Assembly: GCA_964036155.1 (NCBI GenBank)
Contig: OZ038423.1
Coordinates: 79,933,249 to 79,997,248, forward strand
From: Diploscapter coronatus
Lineage: Eukaryota > Nematoda > Chromadorea > Rhabditida > Rhabditidae
Length of the DNA: 64,000 bases
Direction of reading: 5' to 3'
Of the stretch, positions 1-12,418 are shown one piece after another (position 1 is the first letter of the stretch; each line of letters opens with the position of its first letter). Below the pieces are notes generated by a model. It saw only the letters and a list, made by a program, of their open reading frames with translations. It did no database searches and was not told the origin of the DNA. The position numbers and the translations under genes were made by a program.

Positions 1-3000
1 ATTCTGAAAAAAAAAGTTCAAAAGGCATGTAAAGGCAGGTCGCGCTCGATGCTTCAGCGATACAAAAGCGCGACGCATTCAGGGCAGTCAGAGAGGAGCG
101 CGGGGAGGGATTCGATTCAAGTTTCGGCCGATGAGAGAATTGAGATGAAATGAACGAGTTTGGACGGGAAGATACTGGGCGAATGGAAGAGAATGTCGAC
201 GATAAAGAGGCAAAACAAGTTTGAGATAGCCAACAGGCAAAGGCACAGAGAGGAATTGCTGCCAGCTGCAGATTGTAGATACACAACCAGCTGAGTGACG
301 AAGGAGGGTAATTATGATGAGAATACAAATGCAAAAATGCATATCGAAAATATTTACTCGGGAAAATTTAAGTCAAATATTTCGAATTATTAGAAAAAAA
401 AAAAAACTTCAAAAGATGGTCCAAGAGCGTGCGAAAGCGTTAAATTTGAAGAGTTTTGACAATTTTTCCCGCAAATTAATTTGATTTGGAACAAGTTTTA
501 AGATAGGACGAAAAAGATTTTTGTTCCAGATAAAGATTTTAAGGATTCTAAAATAAGATTTGACGAAGAACTGAGGGAATCATTCGATAAACTGAGGAGA
601 ATCTCTATGTCTAGATACCGTTGCACTGCATATGCAGCTCTCATCGGTCCTTTCCGTTCTTCCCCTCTGCCTCTTTTCGCACTCCTCACTTCTCCCAGTG
701 CCTCTCCTCTGCTTCCCTCCAAACCGGCTGCTTTCGGAGCTCGCACAGCACGATGTCCACAGTCACACCGCACTGCAGAAAACCCGCACCCAACCGGCGA
801 CTGGTCCGAAAAACGAAGCAGAAGAGAGGGAATTCGAGAGGAAAGATAGTCAGAACCAGATCATGACGGGATTCGACTCAATTGAAATGGAGTTATCAAA
901 TTGACTTCATTATTCTGATAATAAAAAGCCGTATCAGGAGAATGTTATCATCCGTCTCATAGGAAACTTTGATACCTAAGTACACGTGAATTAGCATCGT
1001 GGAAGAAACTTCTTCACACATATCCTCGATAATTTTACATGGTTTAAGGTCTATGGTTTACATATAGGTCTTCCTCTTCACAAGAATAGTGTCCTAAATT
1101 TAGCGTGGATCAAAGGTTATAATTGAGATATTTGGTTTAGGATTTATTGGATACATTTCATAGTATAGACCTCGTGTATTTGGCAGATAAAGGACAAAAG
1201 ACTATTTGTCAGTTTGTTTGCACAAATCGCTTCTCACTCATTTCACTTTTCCGCTCTTCAAGCTTTCAATTGCTACAATCAACAGCTCAGATTTACTTCG
1301 TTCTTCAAATTCCATTTACTGATCTCATCCTCACAATTTTTCCCAACTAAATCCTTTCAGGAAATCTTCCATTCGGCTTTTTGCCTGATATTTGAGCGCT
1401 GTTTCCTATGGGATTCACGCTAATATTTCAAAATCAATTAGCACGCAAATGCCGCGTGAAAGAGACCTCCAAATGGACTCCCTGGGAGTAAACGTAATTG
1501 AAACTTCAAAAAATCTACCAATTATCTGTGTCTGGGCCATTTTCATCTATTTTGCTCTCGTCAACAGAGATGTGTGGAGTCAGAGTCAGATCTTACCAAA
1601 ATCATACAAGGCCAGATTTTGTTCGAATCAGATTCCTAAAAATCCTCTAAAAACCCTTGGAGTCAAAGTCGGATCCCTCAAAGAGTGTTTTAGAATTCGA
1701 ATTTTTCCGGTGTCAGGATGCAGAATCCGCGTCTTTCGATCGGCAATGAATACCTAAGCTGTCATGGCCCATTTTCGCTGTTTCAACTCATTTCGCGTCG
1801 ATGATTGATGCCTACATTCATTCGGTTTTATTCTATGACAGAGTTTCCTCTAAAAGAGCTTTAAATAAGCACATGTAAACGAGCCACGCGCAAATTGCAT
1901 CGTTTCATCATCTTCATATTTTTCCTTGCAAAATATGTATTTATTTGACGCGCCCAACCCCCATTCTCATCATTTTCAGTTTTTAAAATTTATGATTACT
2001 CGTTCACAAGTTCTCCAGATATCCCCATTATCTTTTTCGCTCCTGAAGTCTAATTAGATCTAACTGCAATTAGTCTGGAAGCAAGTTAATTTTCTGTGCA
2101 AAAGCAGAAACTCAAATTACTCATACTGATTTCTACAAATGAGATCATTTTGTTCTGTGGTCTGCGTAAGCCTGTGTACATGGTAAGTTTTTAAATCGAC
2201 AAGGTGAAATTTAGCTTTCCTGTATGAAATTTGCTGAATAGTAAGTCTGATTTCGGAATTTGTGATGCATCATTTTGAATTTCTTGGAGATTGCCTCCCC
2301 CTCGCATTAAGGGGGCTTAGAGGATAAGCAGAAAATGGATTTAGGATATCTTCTTACCTTCGTGTATCTGACAGCCTGCAAATGGCATTTCCTTTCTTTG
2401 TTTCTGTTTTTGCTCGTTCAGCTCGTTTTTTTTTTCTATTTTCAACTTTTTCGGCTTTCATTTCGCCCTGTGCTACCGGTGAATGCTCGGCATTGAAGCA
2501 GAAAGGCTCTGAATGCGAGAAGAACTAATGAAAAGGACGAGAAGGAGGAGAACCCGCTGGGGAAGTTTGGAGTGCCACAGAGAGCCCTGCTGAGTCGAGG
2601 AGGAAGAGCATGAACCCCCCTCATTTTACTCATTCCTCCTATTCATTCCCATTGCGCTTCAAACTCGGCCAGCACCCCCTCTATTCATATGGCTAATTTT
2701 GGCAATCGCAGAGAGGATGAGAAATAGCGCAGGAATCGGGGAGGCTACCACCCAATAGAGCTCGCCGACGCCTGCAAATTTGGCAGATTTTTCGGGCACG
2801 CAATGCGCTTTCCCTCGACTGCATGTCCAAGCTCGTTAGAGCTATCCGCAGGCCTTCCTCACTTCGTCTTTTTCGGCATCACATTCCGCCTTTTCTCAAT
2901 CCTCATCCGATGTCACTACGGAGCGTGCGAAGGTCTCGAGCAAATTGCCTTCGGCATTCGCCCCACCGCATATTTTCGTCTTCTATACGTTCAAATCTGC

Positions 3001-4247
3001 CAATTTGAGTTGTTTTGCTTCGCTTTATGGATGATATTCTTTTATATTCGGAGAATAATCTTCGCCCTCACATCTGTTCGAGGCAACTTTCCATGAATTT
3101 ATGAGGGGCCACCCTCTTCCGTATTCTCTTCTAGCCCATATATAGAGTCTATTTGGAATAAAATCGCGATTTTTATCGTCGAAGGGTCTGTATTCTGATT
3201 TTTTTTCATGAGTTTATGAGATCAAATTTTTGTGGAATTGTTTTTCCTTATTTATCCTGAAGCTCAGCAGAGTCTAGTTGGGATAAAATCGGGATGGATG
3301 GTGCGTTAATGAAATCGAGAGAATGGATATTTTCAACGAAAAGGAACGGCTTGTGATGATGCAAAGAGGAGGAAATGCGCGCAGGAATGTAAATAATGAA
3401 GGAGGCGTTCTTTGAGAATTGGTGCCTGGGCAGGAGCAGACTTGTTCTCAAGCGCTGATTTTGGTAAAAGTCAACCTCTTCCTTTTTTCGGGACAAATTT
3501 TATGAATGGTCCTCATGCTCAGGTGTATTTTGCCGAAAATTGCACCCTTCATCTCCAGATTCGTATATATTATTTTGAAAGACCACCCTGAAATTATCTT
3601 CATTAAGTTGCAAAGGTCAATTTCTTTCTTCAGGATAACTTTTACAAGGGAATCTCAGACGGGGACGTACATTCTGATTCGTGCTGTCCTCTATCTTCCT
3701 CTATTCTCACTCGAAATTCCGCCGAATTTCTGATTCCTGCATCTAATTCGATTGGCATCGGCTTCTTTGTTGTTAGAAATCTGCCAGAGCGCAGAAATTC
3801 GGAGTAGAGGAGAGAGGCCCTCACGCAAGGCATCAAGAGAGCTTGAATCTTCTTGAATCTCGCCACAAAATTCGTCTGTCCCACTCTCAAGTTTCTTGCA
3901 GATTTATCTTTCAAACTCCCCGGTTTCCACATCCATTTTTGGTTCGTGAATTTCGAAATTTTTTTCCTCCCTTCCTCCGGTAATAATTTTCAAAGTGAGC
4001 TAAATTCCATTATCTTTGAGCCGAACTCCATTGAAATTGTTTCTCGCTTAAAGCACATTAGATGATTTGCTACGGGTATAGTCTGGTGCTTAAATTCGTT
4101 GCCTAATGAAGTTACACATATTTTCTACCCATTTCAAGGCAATTTTCATTTGAGAAAATTGGAATTATTCGTTGATAGAGGCATACTTTGCTTACGAACT
4201 GAAATTCGATCTTATCTTTATAATTTCCTTTCAGATAATTGTAACTA
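1..4247. other. Gene-free stretch, no exon chain recognised
   Basis: Both strands were read for splice-flanked exons and none could be chained. The open frames are short, use no recognisable motif, and lie mostly in CT- or GA-rich low-complexity DNA (about 640-790 and 2400-2640). A minus-strand frame ending near 88 and starting at 342 opens with a hydrophobic stretch, but it has no splice partner and no family resemblance. The end of the stretch holds the probable 5' flank of the first receptor gene: a TTTCAG at 4229-4234 lies just before its start codon. Confidence 0.5.
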
Positions 4248-7067
4248 ATGTCTGTGGTGGATAATAATAAGTTGGACTGCGCCGATGATGAGGTCTGTGT
4301 GTTATTTCGCTGAATTTTAGTTGATTAATACCTGCAATTTTGGTTTTAGGTCTACCAGATTGTTATCAACAGCATTTATAGGGCTGTTGAGCTTATTCAT
4401 TTTCTATTTTCGGCATTGACCTTATACGTAACTTATAGGTAGGTTGAATTATTTAGTAGCCTGGAAAAGTTGTAGCATCGTAAAATACGAAATAATACAA
4501 GAAAATAATATACCTATCCTATCTCTTGTCTTATCGAGCCTATACTATCTCGTATATTGCGACGCTGCGAAGTTTCGATATTTTCCAATTTTCAGTTATA
4601 GGAAAAATTTAGGTTGTTTTTGCGGTTAAAACAAAGCGACACGATATTTCATCAGTCGACGCTGATTTTGCTATATTTAATGCTATTTTATGCGAACGTT
4701 CACGGAATCCTATTGATAGCATCTCAGGTCTGGCATTTATTGCATAAATCAAATCATATCCGTGCTAAAAGAGACATTTGACTAAAGTCCATGTGCAATA
4801 AAAAGTGCAGGGATGCGCTCTGCTGAAAGTAGAACGTGCGGAAGTCCCTAATCACATCTAGGGATTTAGATTTGAGGATGAAGTTTTGCGAATGGAGGTT
4901 TATCCTTTAACTAGAATTTTTAAACGATTGTAACTTAAGTCGACAGTATGAAACTATTAATCATCTAAAAGTTCGTTGCTGACACTGATAAAATTACGTG
5001 AGCGTTGAAATTAGTGCAAAGTGCATAAGTGTGTGGATTTGATGATGAATGACTTAGCCAAAGCACAGAAATGCCCCAAATTAATAATTGATCATCGTTT
5101 TCATTTAGCCTCTTCATGTGATACGAAGTTTCCTAGTTAAAAATGGATGTGACGCGGGATATTCAGCGAAGAATTGCTCTTTAGTATTGGTTAGTCTATA
5201 TTCTCAAAAAAAAATTCAATTTAATTCCCTAGCTTATCTCAAAATTAATTTTCTCTGACCCGTAAATGTGAAAAGTAGCGTCTGAATAAGGCGTGCAGAG
5301 TCAAAATCCAGTTTGATCAGATAAAAATAATTTGATCGCATTTTATGAAAATCGACTCACATAATCTTAAATTTCGTATGCTAAAGTTATGCTAAACGAA
5401 ATGATACAATAACTAAACTTGTGTTATTTGAAGTCTACGCAATATAAAAATGATTATGATAATTAATGAAGTTATTGAACCATACTTTAGATACCGGTAT
5501 TTGTATGTTTGGTCGGTTTAGTGGCCACCCAACAAGCTTTATGGATCGAACGATCTTTAGCCTCAATTTTTCTTACGAAATACGAAACATGGGGTCGAAT
5601 GCCTGGAATAATTCTCGCCTCTATAACGGTAATTTTTGATGAATACAACAACAACTTGACGCATCAAAATCGCATTATATTCATCGCGAAATATGAGGCT
5701 GCGTCACATAGATTAGGCCATGATTAGTGGAAAATTTATTAGCTTGGGAAATCTCTAGCAACAAACATGTATGCTCAGATAACAGGAACAAGAAATATGA
5801 AGAGATATTTAAGTCATTAATAAAAGTAATCAGTTTGAAAATTGTAAAAATGTACTGAAAATGACAAGATATAAAGTTAAGGGTATTGGAGATTAAACTG
5901 ATAGTAAGATGCGACTGATTTTGTATAGCAAGTCTAAAATAATCTTCATAAATCCTGAAGTTATAAATCACCATTTCGAATGGTTTATTTCATTAAATTC
6001 TTGCCTACTATTTTTATTAATTGCCAGATACTTATAACTTGTCATAGTTAGCCAAAAATCTGTCATAGGTAATATTTTTCCCACCATACCAAAACTACTA
6101 GTATGAAATAATTTTGCTTCAATTTAAACATATTTTAAACTTGCCGAAAAAGAAGACGGAATATGACAACATTTTATAATCAACCTAATTTTTCAGGCTC
6201 TAATTTCGATATTTATTCCATATTACATATTTCACGATGATACTTTTGAAGATACGGTCAATAATTGTTTGGGCATAACGCATCATTCGGCGGAAGAAAT
6301 CAATAATCTGCTCTATTCATTTATTTTCCTAAATCTATTAGCGGTTTTGTCAAATTGCATACTATTCTTATGTAATAAGGCCAGGGAAAGAAAGTAAGAT
6401 ATATCGATTTAAAGTGATCTCGTCATTAAAATATATTTTGTCATTCAGATTACGGTTTCTTATCAAGGAAAGATTCCAACTATTCGAGAATTTTACCACT
6501 ACGAAATGGGTCGGTGTTATTGTTCTAGTCCAATTTTGCTTTATGACTGGGTATGCCATTAATTTTCTGATTTTCAGTTTAATTTTCTACACTCAGGTAT
6601 TCCACATTATTATATTTGTTGAGAACGAAAGGAGACCGATCTGATATGGTTAAGCTGACGGTTATGTTCGCTTCATCTTATGTAAGCTAAGTAAAATCAG
6701 TATAAAGCATGCCGTTTTGAAATTCAATTCTAAAGTTGGGAATACAAAAAATGAGCCAAATTAAGCATATGCAAATTCTGTATTGATTTAGATTTTATAT
6801 TAGTATTAGTCAGACTTGAAGAATAGTCTAAATGATAAATCTTATCATAATTATGCTAAAAAGCAATAACTATCGATCGACGAATTTTTCCAGACAGTGC
6901 CTTACTTCACGTTCCTTCTGCCTCTACTATTGATGTTCTCATTGAAGTCGGTCGGTCAAAATCGAGCCAAGGCCATCAACGCTCTGACCAATGAGAAATC
7001 GACAGACCATATGCGAGTTCTACAAAGCACTTGGAACAAAGCTAACCGCGAAAGGGACAAATTTTGA
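4248..7067 (+). CDS. Sre-like 7TM chemoreceptor, copy 1
   Basis: Eight exons: 4248-4292, 4350-4438, 4613-4727, 5491-5628, 6197-6393, 6449-6550, 6597-6681, 6894-7067, giving 314 aa. All junctions are GT-AG and in frame. Hydrophobic segments fit a seven-helix receptor. Exon 4 carries the ER-x-AS-x(4)-KYE type signature near helix 3 and exon 6 carries ERFQLFEN, both typical of the nematode Sra superfamily (Sra/Srab/Srb/Sre), closest in feel to Sre. Such receptors act as G-protein-coupled chemosensory receptors in the membrane of sensory neurons; that role is family knowledge. The start is chosen because TTTCAG at 4229-4234 looks like a trans-splice acceptor and the first exon matches the length in copy 2. 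An apparent short frame through 6551-6644 is intron plus exon read in the wrong frame. It lies in tandem with the copy at 7866-9621. Confidence 0.85.
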
Positions 7068-7865
7068 TTTAAATATTTTATTATAGGTTTATGTTGATTA
7101 TAAAAGGTACAAATAAAGTATAATTGGAAACTTAAACTTGCAACTAATAATTTTGTGTCTGGTGAATATAAACGTGTTTTTGTTAAAGTAACGAACTTTC
7201 CGATCATGATTAATCGTATGGATCATTGTGTAATAGCCAAAGTGCATTTGAGAAAAAGAAATATGCACAGATGCTATGACATTTGACCGCCGCTTATTCT
7301 CTCAATCATATCATCGTACATCAGACCTAGGGAGGACGATCGTCCGAAACCTCTTACGACCTACTCCTGTATATTTTCTATCTTTAACTTTTCACTAGCC
7401 AAAATTTTACTTGTGTGACGTGGTATCATAACTGAACTCGCTCGCGCATAATCTCTCTATAGCGTATTTTCGTCTGACGAAAGTTCTCTAGTATGTCCTG
7501 CATTAAGTTCATATTAGTTAAATGTATTTTAATCGGATTAGGTATAGTCTTAAATGTGAATTACGTATAGAATATTATTTTAAGTTATCGCAAGTATTCT
7601 TCTCTCGAGATTTTTAGAATAAAAGTCGCCAATTTTTTATTGAAATAGGAATTCGTAATTGAGACGCATAAATTACCAGGGAAAATTAGATTTTCGCGTA
7701 AAGCGTGATAGCATTGCTTTGCCGAATTGCATATTTTAAGGAACCACTGTCATTATCTAAATAGCGTAATTTTATGCTCAAAATTTTATAATTATTCCTA
7801 TCAGTTTTGTCTAAATTGACTATTATTACTTTATTCCGGTAAAATGGGGTTCGGGTTAAGATGCA
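7068..7865. other. Intergenic spacer between receptor copies
   Basis: No exons seen. It holds a degenerate inverted-repeat element at about 7321-7501 (listed separately) and otherwise AT-rich sequence. Confidence 0.6.
7321..7501. repeat. MITE-like inverted-repeat element, CTAGG family, long form
   Basis: The left end TCAGACCTAGGGAGGAC and the right end, which carries CGTCTGACGAAAGTTCTCTAG, are imperfect inverted repeats. Ends and internal sequence resemble the shorter element at 23807-23896. A non-autonomous DNA transposon is inferred; no transposase frame is present. Confidence 0.5.
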
Positions 7866-9621
7866 ATGCTGAATGCCAAAGTAAGCAATATTTAAAATTA
7901 TTTGTTTAAAGATAAGGATTGTTGATATATTATTTGAAATAGGAAATTTCTTAACTTAAGTTATAAATAACAATAAGATATCATTGTCATAGCTTTTATT
8001 GAAAATTCAATTTAGAACATCTCAAATATCGTGAATTGATGATAAATCGCACAGCTTATTGCAATTCTACATTCGTAATTCCACACTAAATTTTGGATAC
8101 GAGCTTTGAAAATTTCAGCTCTATGAGCTTTCAACGGACAATAGATTTCGTCTTGTTGAATTAGTGCATACGATATTTTCAAGTCTAACTTTAATTTCGA
8201 CTTATTGGTGAATATTATTCTAACAATCTTATCGTGACTCTGAAAATTCAGGCTATATCTCCGCTTGAAACAACGTAATACGATATTTCATCAGTCCACC
8301 AAGATTTTGCTTTATCTAATGCTATTCTACGCCAACCTTCACTCGTTAATGCTCATTCTAAGTCAGGTATGCAACTTGTGCAATTTTCGAAGATGGTGCA
8401 CTTTAGCCAAATCATATACTAAGAAGTTACGCTCTCGATTTTAAATGTGAGCCAGGATATTCGACAAAACTCTGCCTATTCGTACTGGTTTGAAATTCAG
8501 AGCCTAAAAGTTTTCCTTCGCTTTCATTTTAGATACCCGTAGTCACTTCTGGAATTGGACTTGGATCAACACAGCAAGCATTGTGGGTTGAGCGACTTTT
8601 AGCTTCGATATTCCTCACGAAATACGAAAATTGGGGTGGAAAGCCTGGAATTATTCTGGCCATAGTCACGGTAAGATCTAGAAGTTGGACTAAAATGCAT
8701 AAGGGCGCAGAGAAGCTCGGAAAGAAGACGTTTCTGGAAATGCTAGGGAGTGCTTATCCATAGAATGTTTTATTTGAACATTTTCAGGCCACAATTTCCA
8801 CAGTTGCGACTCTCGTCATGTACCTGGACTTATCCAGGGATGACAAAGTCGCAAATTGCCTACAGATTTCCGATAACAAGAATGCAATTTTCACGAACTT
8901 CGCCTATTTGCTCATCTGCTTCAATTTATTCGCTGTTTTATCGACTGAAATTTTATGCCTGTGGAACAAATGTCGCGAAAAGAAATCACGATTTATCATC
9001 AGCAGGAGATATCAGAATTTCACCACGACCAAATGGATCGGAATCATCAGCTTCATTCAATCCGCATTTCTCATTGTGTAAGTTTTCTACATTTAATCTT
9101 AGAAGTCATTATTTCGATTTAGATACAGCACCCTGACCTATGTGTTGAAGACAAGAGAATCGCAATTTGATAAGGTCACAACGATGATCTTATGGGCGTC
9201 ATCTTATGTGAGTTTATATGCACATCACTGATTGTTCGATTGATTGAGTTGGCTTATCGGAAATCTCATGATATTCATCTTTTCGGCTTCCTATACTTAG
9301 TAACCGAATTTTAGGGTGAGAGACTGTAGACAAAAGGGGAGAAATAGGAAAAAGAGTCGGTTACTAGTACAGGGGCCCATCTTTTCTCACTTTGTTCATA
9401 TTTATGCAAGTGGGGGATCTATTCATTTCTTCCAGACTAGTTCAAAATTGAGGCTTTAGACGATTCCCTACTACACGTTTCTGCTGCCACTTGTGCTGAT
9501 CTACGCTTTGAAGAGAATCGATGAAAAACGAATCAAGAGAATTGAAACTCTAACTTCGGACAAATCGAGCACGATGAGAATCATGAATGAAATCTGGGAA
9601 AGAGATGGCGAGATTAGATAG
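7866..9621 (+). CDS. Sre-like 7TM chemoreceptor, copy 2
   Basis: Seven exons: 7866-7880, 8119-8207, 8252-8366, 8533-8670, 8788-9077, 9123-9207, 9460-9621, giving 297 aa. Exons 2, 3,4 and 6 are exactly the same length (89, 115, 138, 85 nt) as their counterparts in copy 1 and encode clearly related protein, for example the shared LASIFLTKYE and the matching RYQNFTTTKW against ERFQLFENFTTTKW. The exon at 8788-9077 is continuous where copy 1 has an intron (6394-6448). The start is the least certain part: the ATG at 7844 leads into a frame that does not splice to exon 2, while the ATG at 7866 gives five codons in the right phase. Same inferred role as copy 1. Confidence 0.83.
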
Positions 9622-9633
9622 ATCGGAAAAAAA

Positions 9634-9760
9634 CGTCGATATTCAAAAACTACGTTATTTGTTCCTTCTACGTGATCTCTACTATTTCGCGTTCAAATTC
9701 GGTTTCTAATTGTTGCTGCATGAATATCGATTTTGCTCTCCAATCAGTGATATCATCCTA
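9634..9760. repeat. Dispersed TIR repeat (GTCGATATTCA ends), copy 1
   Basis: Begins with CGTCGATATTCAAAAA, ends near TGAATATCGATTTTGCTCTCC, so the ends are inverted. The same sequence, shorter in the middle, recurs at 60676-60765 inside an intron of the ground-like gene. It starts 13 bases after the stop codon of receptor copy 2. Confidence 0.6.
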
Positions 9761-11268
9761 TATGATATTTGGTTTGAAATTCCAGTAAATTTTTGAAAAT
9801 CAAACGTTTTGGACTTTTTGATCTATTTGTAAAGACATTTCGAGAAGACTGTTTTAAGCTATTCAAAACTATTCTAGAACTAAATTTGTTGTACAATGCA
9901 CAACTCGTTCTAGAAAGAATTATTGAAATTTGTATGAAAGTTTGACATTCCGAAAACCAACCATTTGAGAACATGTGTTCTTGACTCCGCCCCGCTTTCC
10001 ATTTCTTATCATAGGCAACTATCAAGGCTCTATGATAATGGTGGAAAGGGTGTGTAGCCTGAACGGGAAATTCAGATTTAGTTAGAATTGCGGAATTTCG
10101 ATTTCGAGAAGAATATTAGATTAGTAGATGGAGTGGATTGAATGAATGAATTGAATGATCTCTGCTCAAAATGGTCGCCTTATATAGGACGCTGGGCTGG
10201 CAAGTTGCTGAGCGAAAGTGACAGAATCAGGGTGGTCGATGGGAGAGAGCAAATGAATTTGGGATAGTTGCATCGAAAGTGAATTTGGAAATGAGAGTGA
10301 GGATAGTGGTCAATGGACTAAGGGCAAAATGTTGGCGAGATTCAGTGCTCGTGTATTCATAAACGCATCGGGAGCCTTCCGAAACGTTTATGACGAATAC
10401 GGAGCACAGAATAAGTGTATATGATATCTAGTGGTTCGAGTCAGGGTCGGATAAAGCTTCGTCTTTGTCTTTGAGGGTTTTTTTTTGGGAATTTTGACTT
10501 TGCAAGAAATTTCTTTTGAACCTTTGTCTTTGACTTTGAGCTTTAAAATTTTAGTCTTTGACCGGCCCTGGTTAGACTCGGTCGCCAATTCTTTTCCTGT
10601 ACTCAGTTTCACAAGGTAGAGCTATGTGGTTTCTGATAACGGTTGTTTCTCGGTTTGTCTGTTTCTCGTTCAACTGTGATCTTTTCCATGACGTCTCAAC
10701 ACACCTTCGTAACGAAGTTACTGAAGGTTTCGATGCTTTGTGGATAGACGAGCAGAAGATAGTCATGTATCGATGCTTTTACTATGCTATTTTGGAGATC
10801 AGACCAAGCTCATTCGAAAACCGAAAACGGGGATAGAATGAGGTCGTCGAGTACTTATGCATTTTGGGCATACAATGATAACATGCGAATTATCCATGTA
10901 GGGGAAAGGTGGAAATGGTTGGGTTTCTTGTGGTATGCGAAATGTGGCTTTTCCAACTACAGAAAACTACAGTGCCTAATGGGAACATAACCTAACTTGT
11001 ATTTTGAGTAACCTTAGGTATAAAGCACACAGAAATTAAGAAGGTAAGCGAATATTGGAAAAAAAAACATCCCTTAACTAGTGTAGATTGAGCTTACTTT
11101 ACTCCAAAAATAATAGATTTTCTATCAACTTACAATTAGCTATAGCCTATAGGGACATGACATTTTACCTATTTTCTTGAGAAGTTCATGCAGTTTGAAG
11201 AAATATTGTAAACTGAGAAAATTGAATTATTCTCAAAAATCATATCTTTATATTTTATAAATCGGCTA

Positions 11269-11388
11269 TTTGGAAACTACGAGACGTAGCGCGAAATAGT
11301 ACAAGGTTAGAGTAGGATATGGAGGATGATGACTTTCTTTTTACACACTATTTCTCAATGTCTCGTGTCTCATGGTCTCGCGGTTTCC
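11269..11388. repeat. Palindromic MITE-like element (TTGGAAAC ends), copy 1
   Basis: Left end TATTTGGAAACTACGAGAC pairs with the right end TCTCGCGGTTTCCAAGT. Internal motifs GCGAAATAG and CACACTATTTC resemble the element at 56226-56325 and the interior of the 13038 family. Confidence 0.5.
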
Positions 11389-11557
11389 AAGTTTCCTATA
11401 AATCTATATTAATAAATTAGTTTATTCGATTTAAACCAGTCTGATGAATGAAGAATTCTACTGTACTTGAAAATTATCGTCTTAATTAATTACTAAAACT
11501 TAATTAATTCACAAAGCGATTAACAACCAGGGTTGTTGTTGATAGTATGCATATACA

Positions 11558-11691
11558 CTAATGACACACTTAGAAAAATGAAAAGAAAGAAACCAAGAGA
11601 ATTGAATAAGTGATAAAAAAACGAAAAGGCGAGAGGGCGTGTCATTCTTATGCAATTTTTCTCCTCTCATATTCTCTAACCGTACCATTAG
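11558..11691. repeat. MITE with CTAATG termini, copy 1
   Basis: Inverted ends CTAATGACACACTTAGA and CTCTAACCGTACCATTAG. The interior, including GGCGAGAGGG and TTCTTATGCAAT, matches the copy at 46920-47078. No coding capacity. Confidence 0.65.
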
Positions 11692-12418
11692 TATATTTTA
11701 GTATATACTACCAACACTGGCAACAACAATCTAAGGACCGAATTTCAGAACTACAAATACAAAATAGGACATTTTCGAGAGTCATACCGGTAGAAATTAA
11801 ACTAGACGGTAATCCGTCATAAATCCAATCTATGCCAAAATTATCATCAATGTTTGACAGGGAGTATGAGTATGCTATCATTATTTCATGTTACCTAGGA
11901 CAATTCATCAGTTTGAATTATTTAGGAGTTATGGTAAAAAAAGTCTAAGTTTTAATTCAAATGATAGAAGATGATATAGTAGAACCGGTAGAGTTTACCC
12001 AAGTGTGCATGTAGAATATTGAAAAATTCGAAGATACATCCGGAATTGGCTTAAGGAAGTTAAGAATGGAAAAAAACAACAACAATCTTTGGAGGTCCAA
12101 GTTTGGCCCGAAGGATTGAAAGAAATAAAGTTAGGGGAACATTCAGATTTCTCAGGAATTCAATAATTTTTCAACTTGAAAGTTGGCGAATGAAATTTAA
12201 ATTTTGGCTTGAAAAATGGTAATCTAAACAAGTAGTAACATGATAGAACGGTGTCATATAAAATAATGAGAAGAATCTCCCATAATATTTCATATTCAAC
12301 TATACTGAAATGTTAATACTTTGCCAAATTGTAGAAACATTTGTTAGTGGAATTGACAATTTAAAAGACTGCCTTGATTTTGTCCAGTTTTTTTTTATCA
12401 AGTTTGCCTTCAAATAAC

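Larger units (their letters stand above)
9622..12418. other. Gene-free stretch with several inverted repeats
   Basis: No exon chain was recognised on either strand. Contents: a TIR repeat at 9634-9760, an isolated TATATA at 10181-10186, a palindromic element at 11269-11388 and a MITE at 11558-11691. Open frames near 10388-10990 have no motif or splice partner that I can support. Confidence 0.5.

Noticed and set aside
88..342. Minus-strand frame with a hydrophobic start resembling a secreted protein
   Set aside because: No splice partner, no conserved motif, and the composition fits a chance reading of CT-rich DNA.
1392..1757. 121-codon plus-strand frame
   Set aside because: No motif, unusual composition, and no flanking splice signals that chain to other exons.
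10433..10446. GGTTCGAGTC as a tRNA T-arm
   Set aside because: No pairing stem around it and no D- or anticodon arm upstream.
10624..10836. 70-codon frame starting with a signal-like segment
   Set aside because: Overlaps an equally long minus-strand frame; no cysteine pattern, family motif or exon partner.
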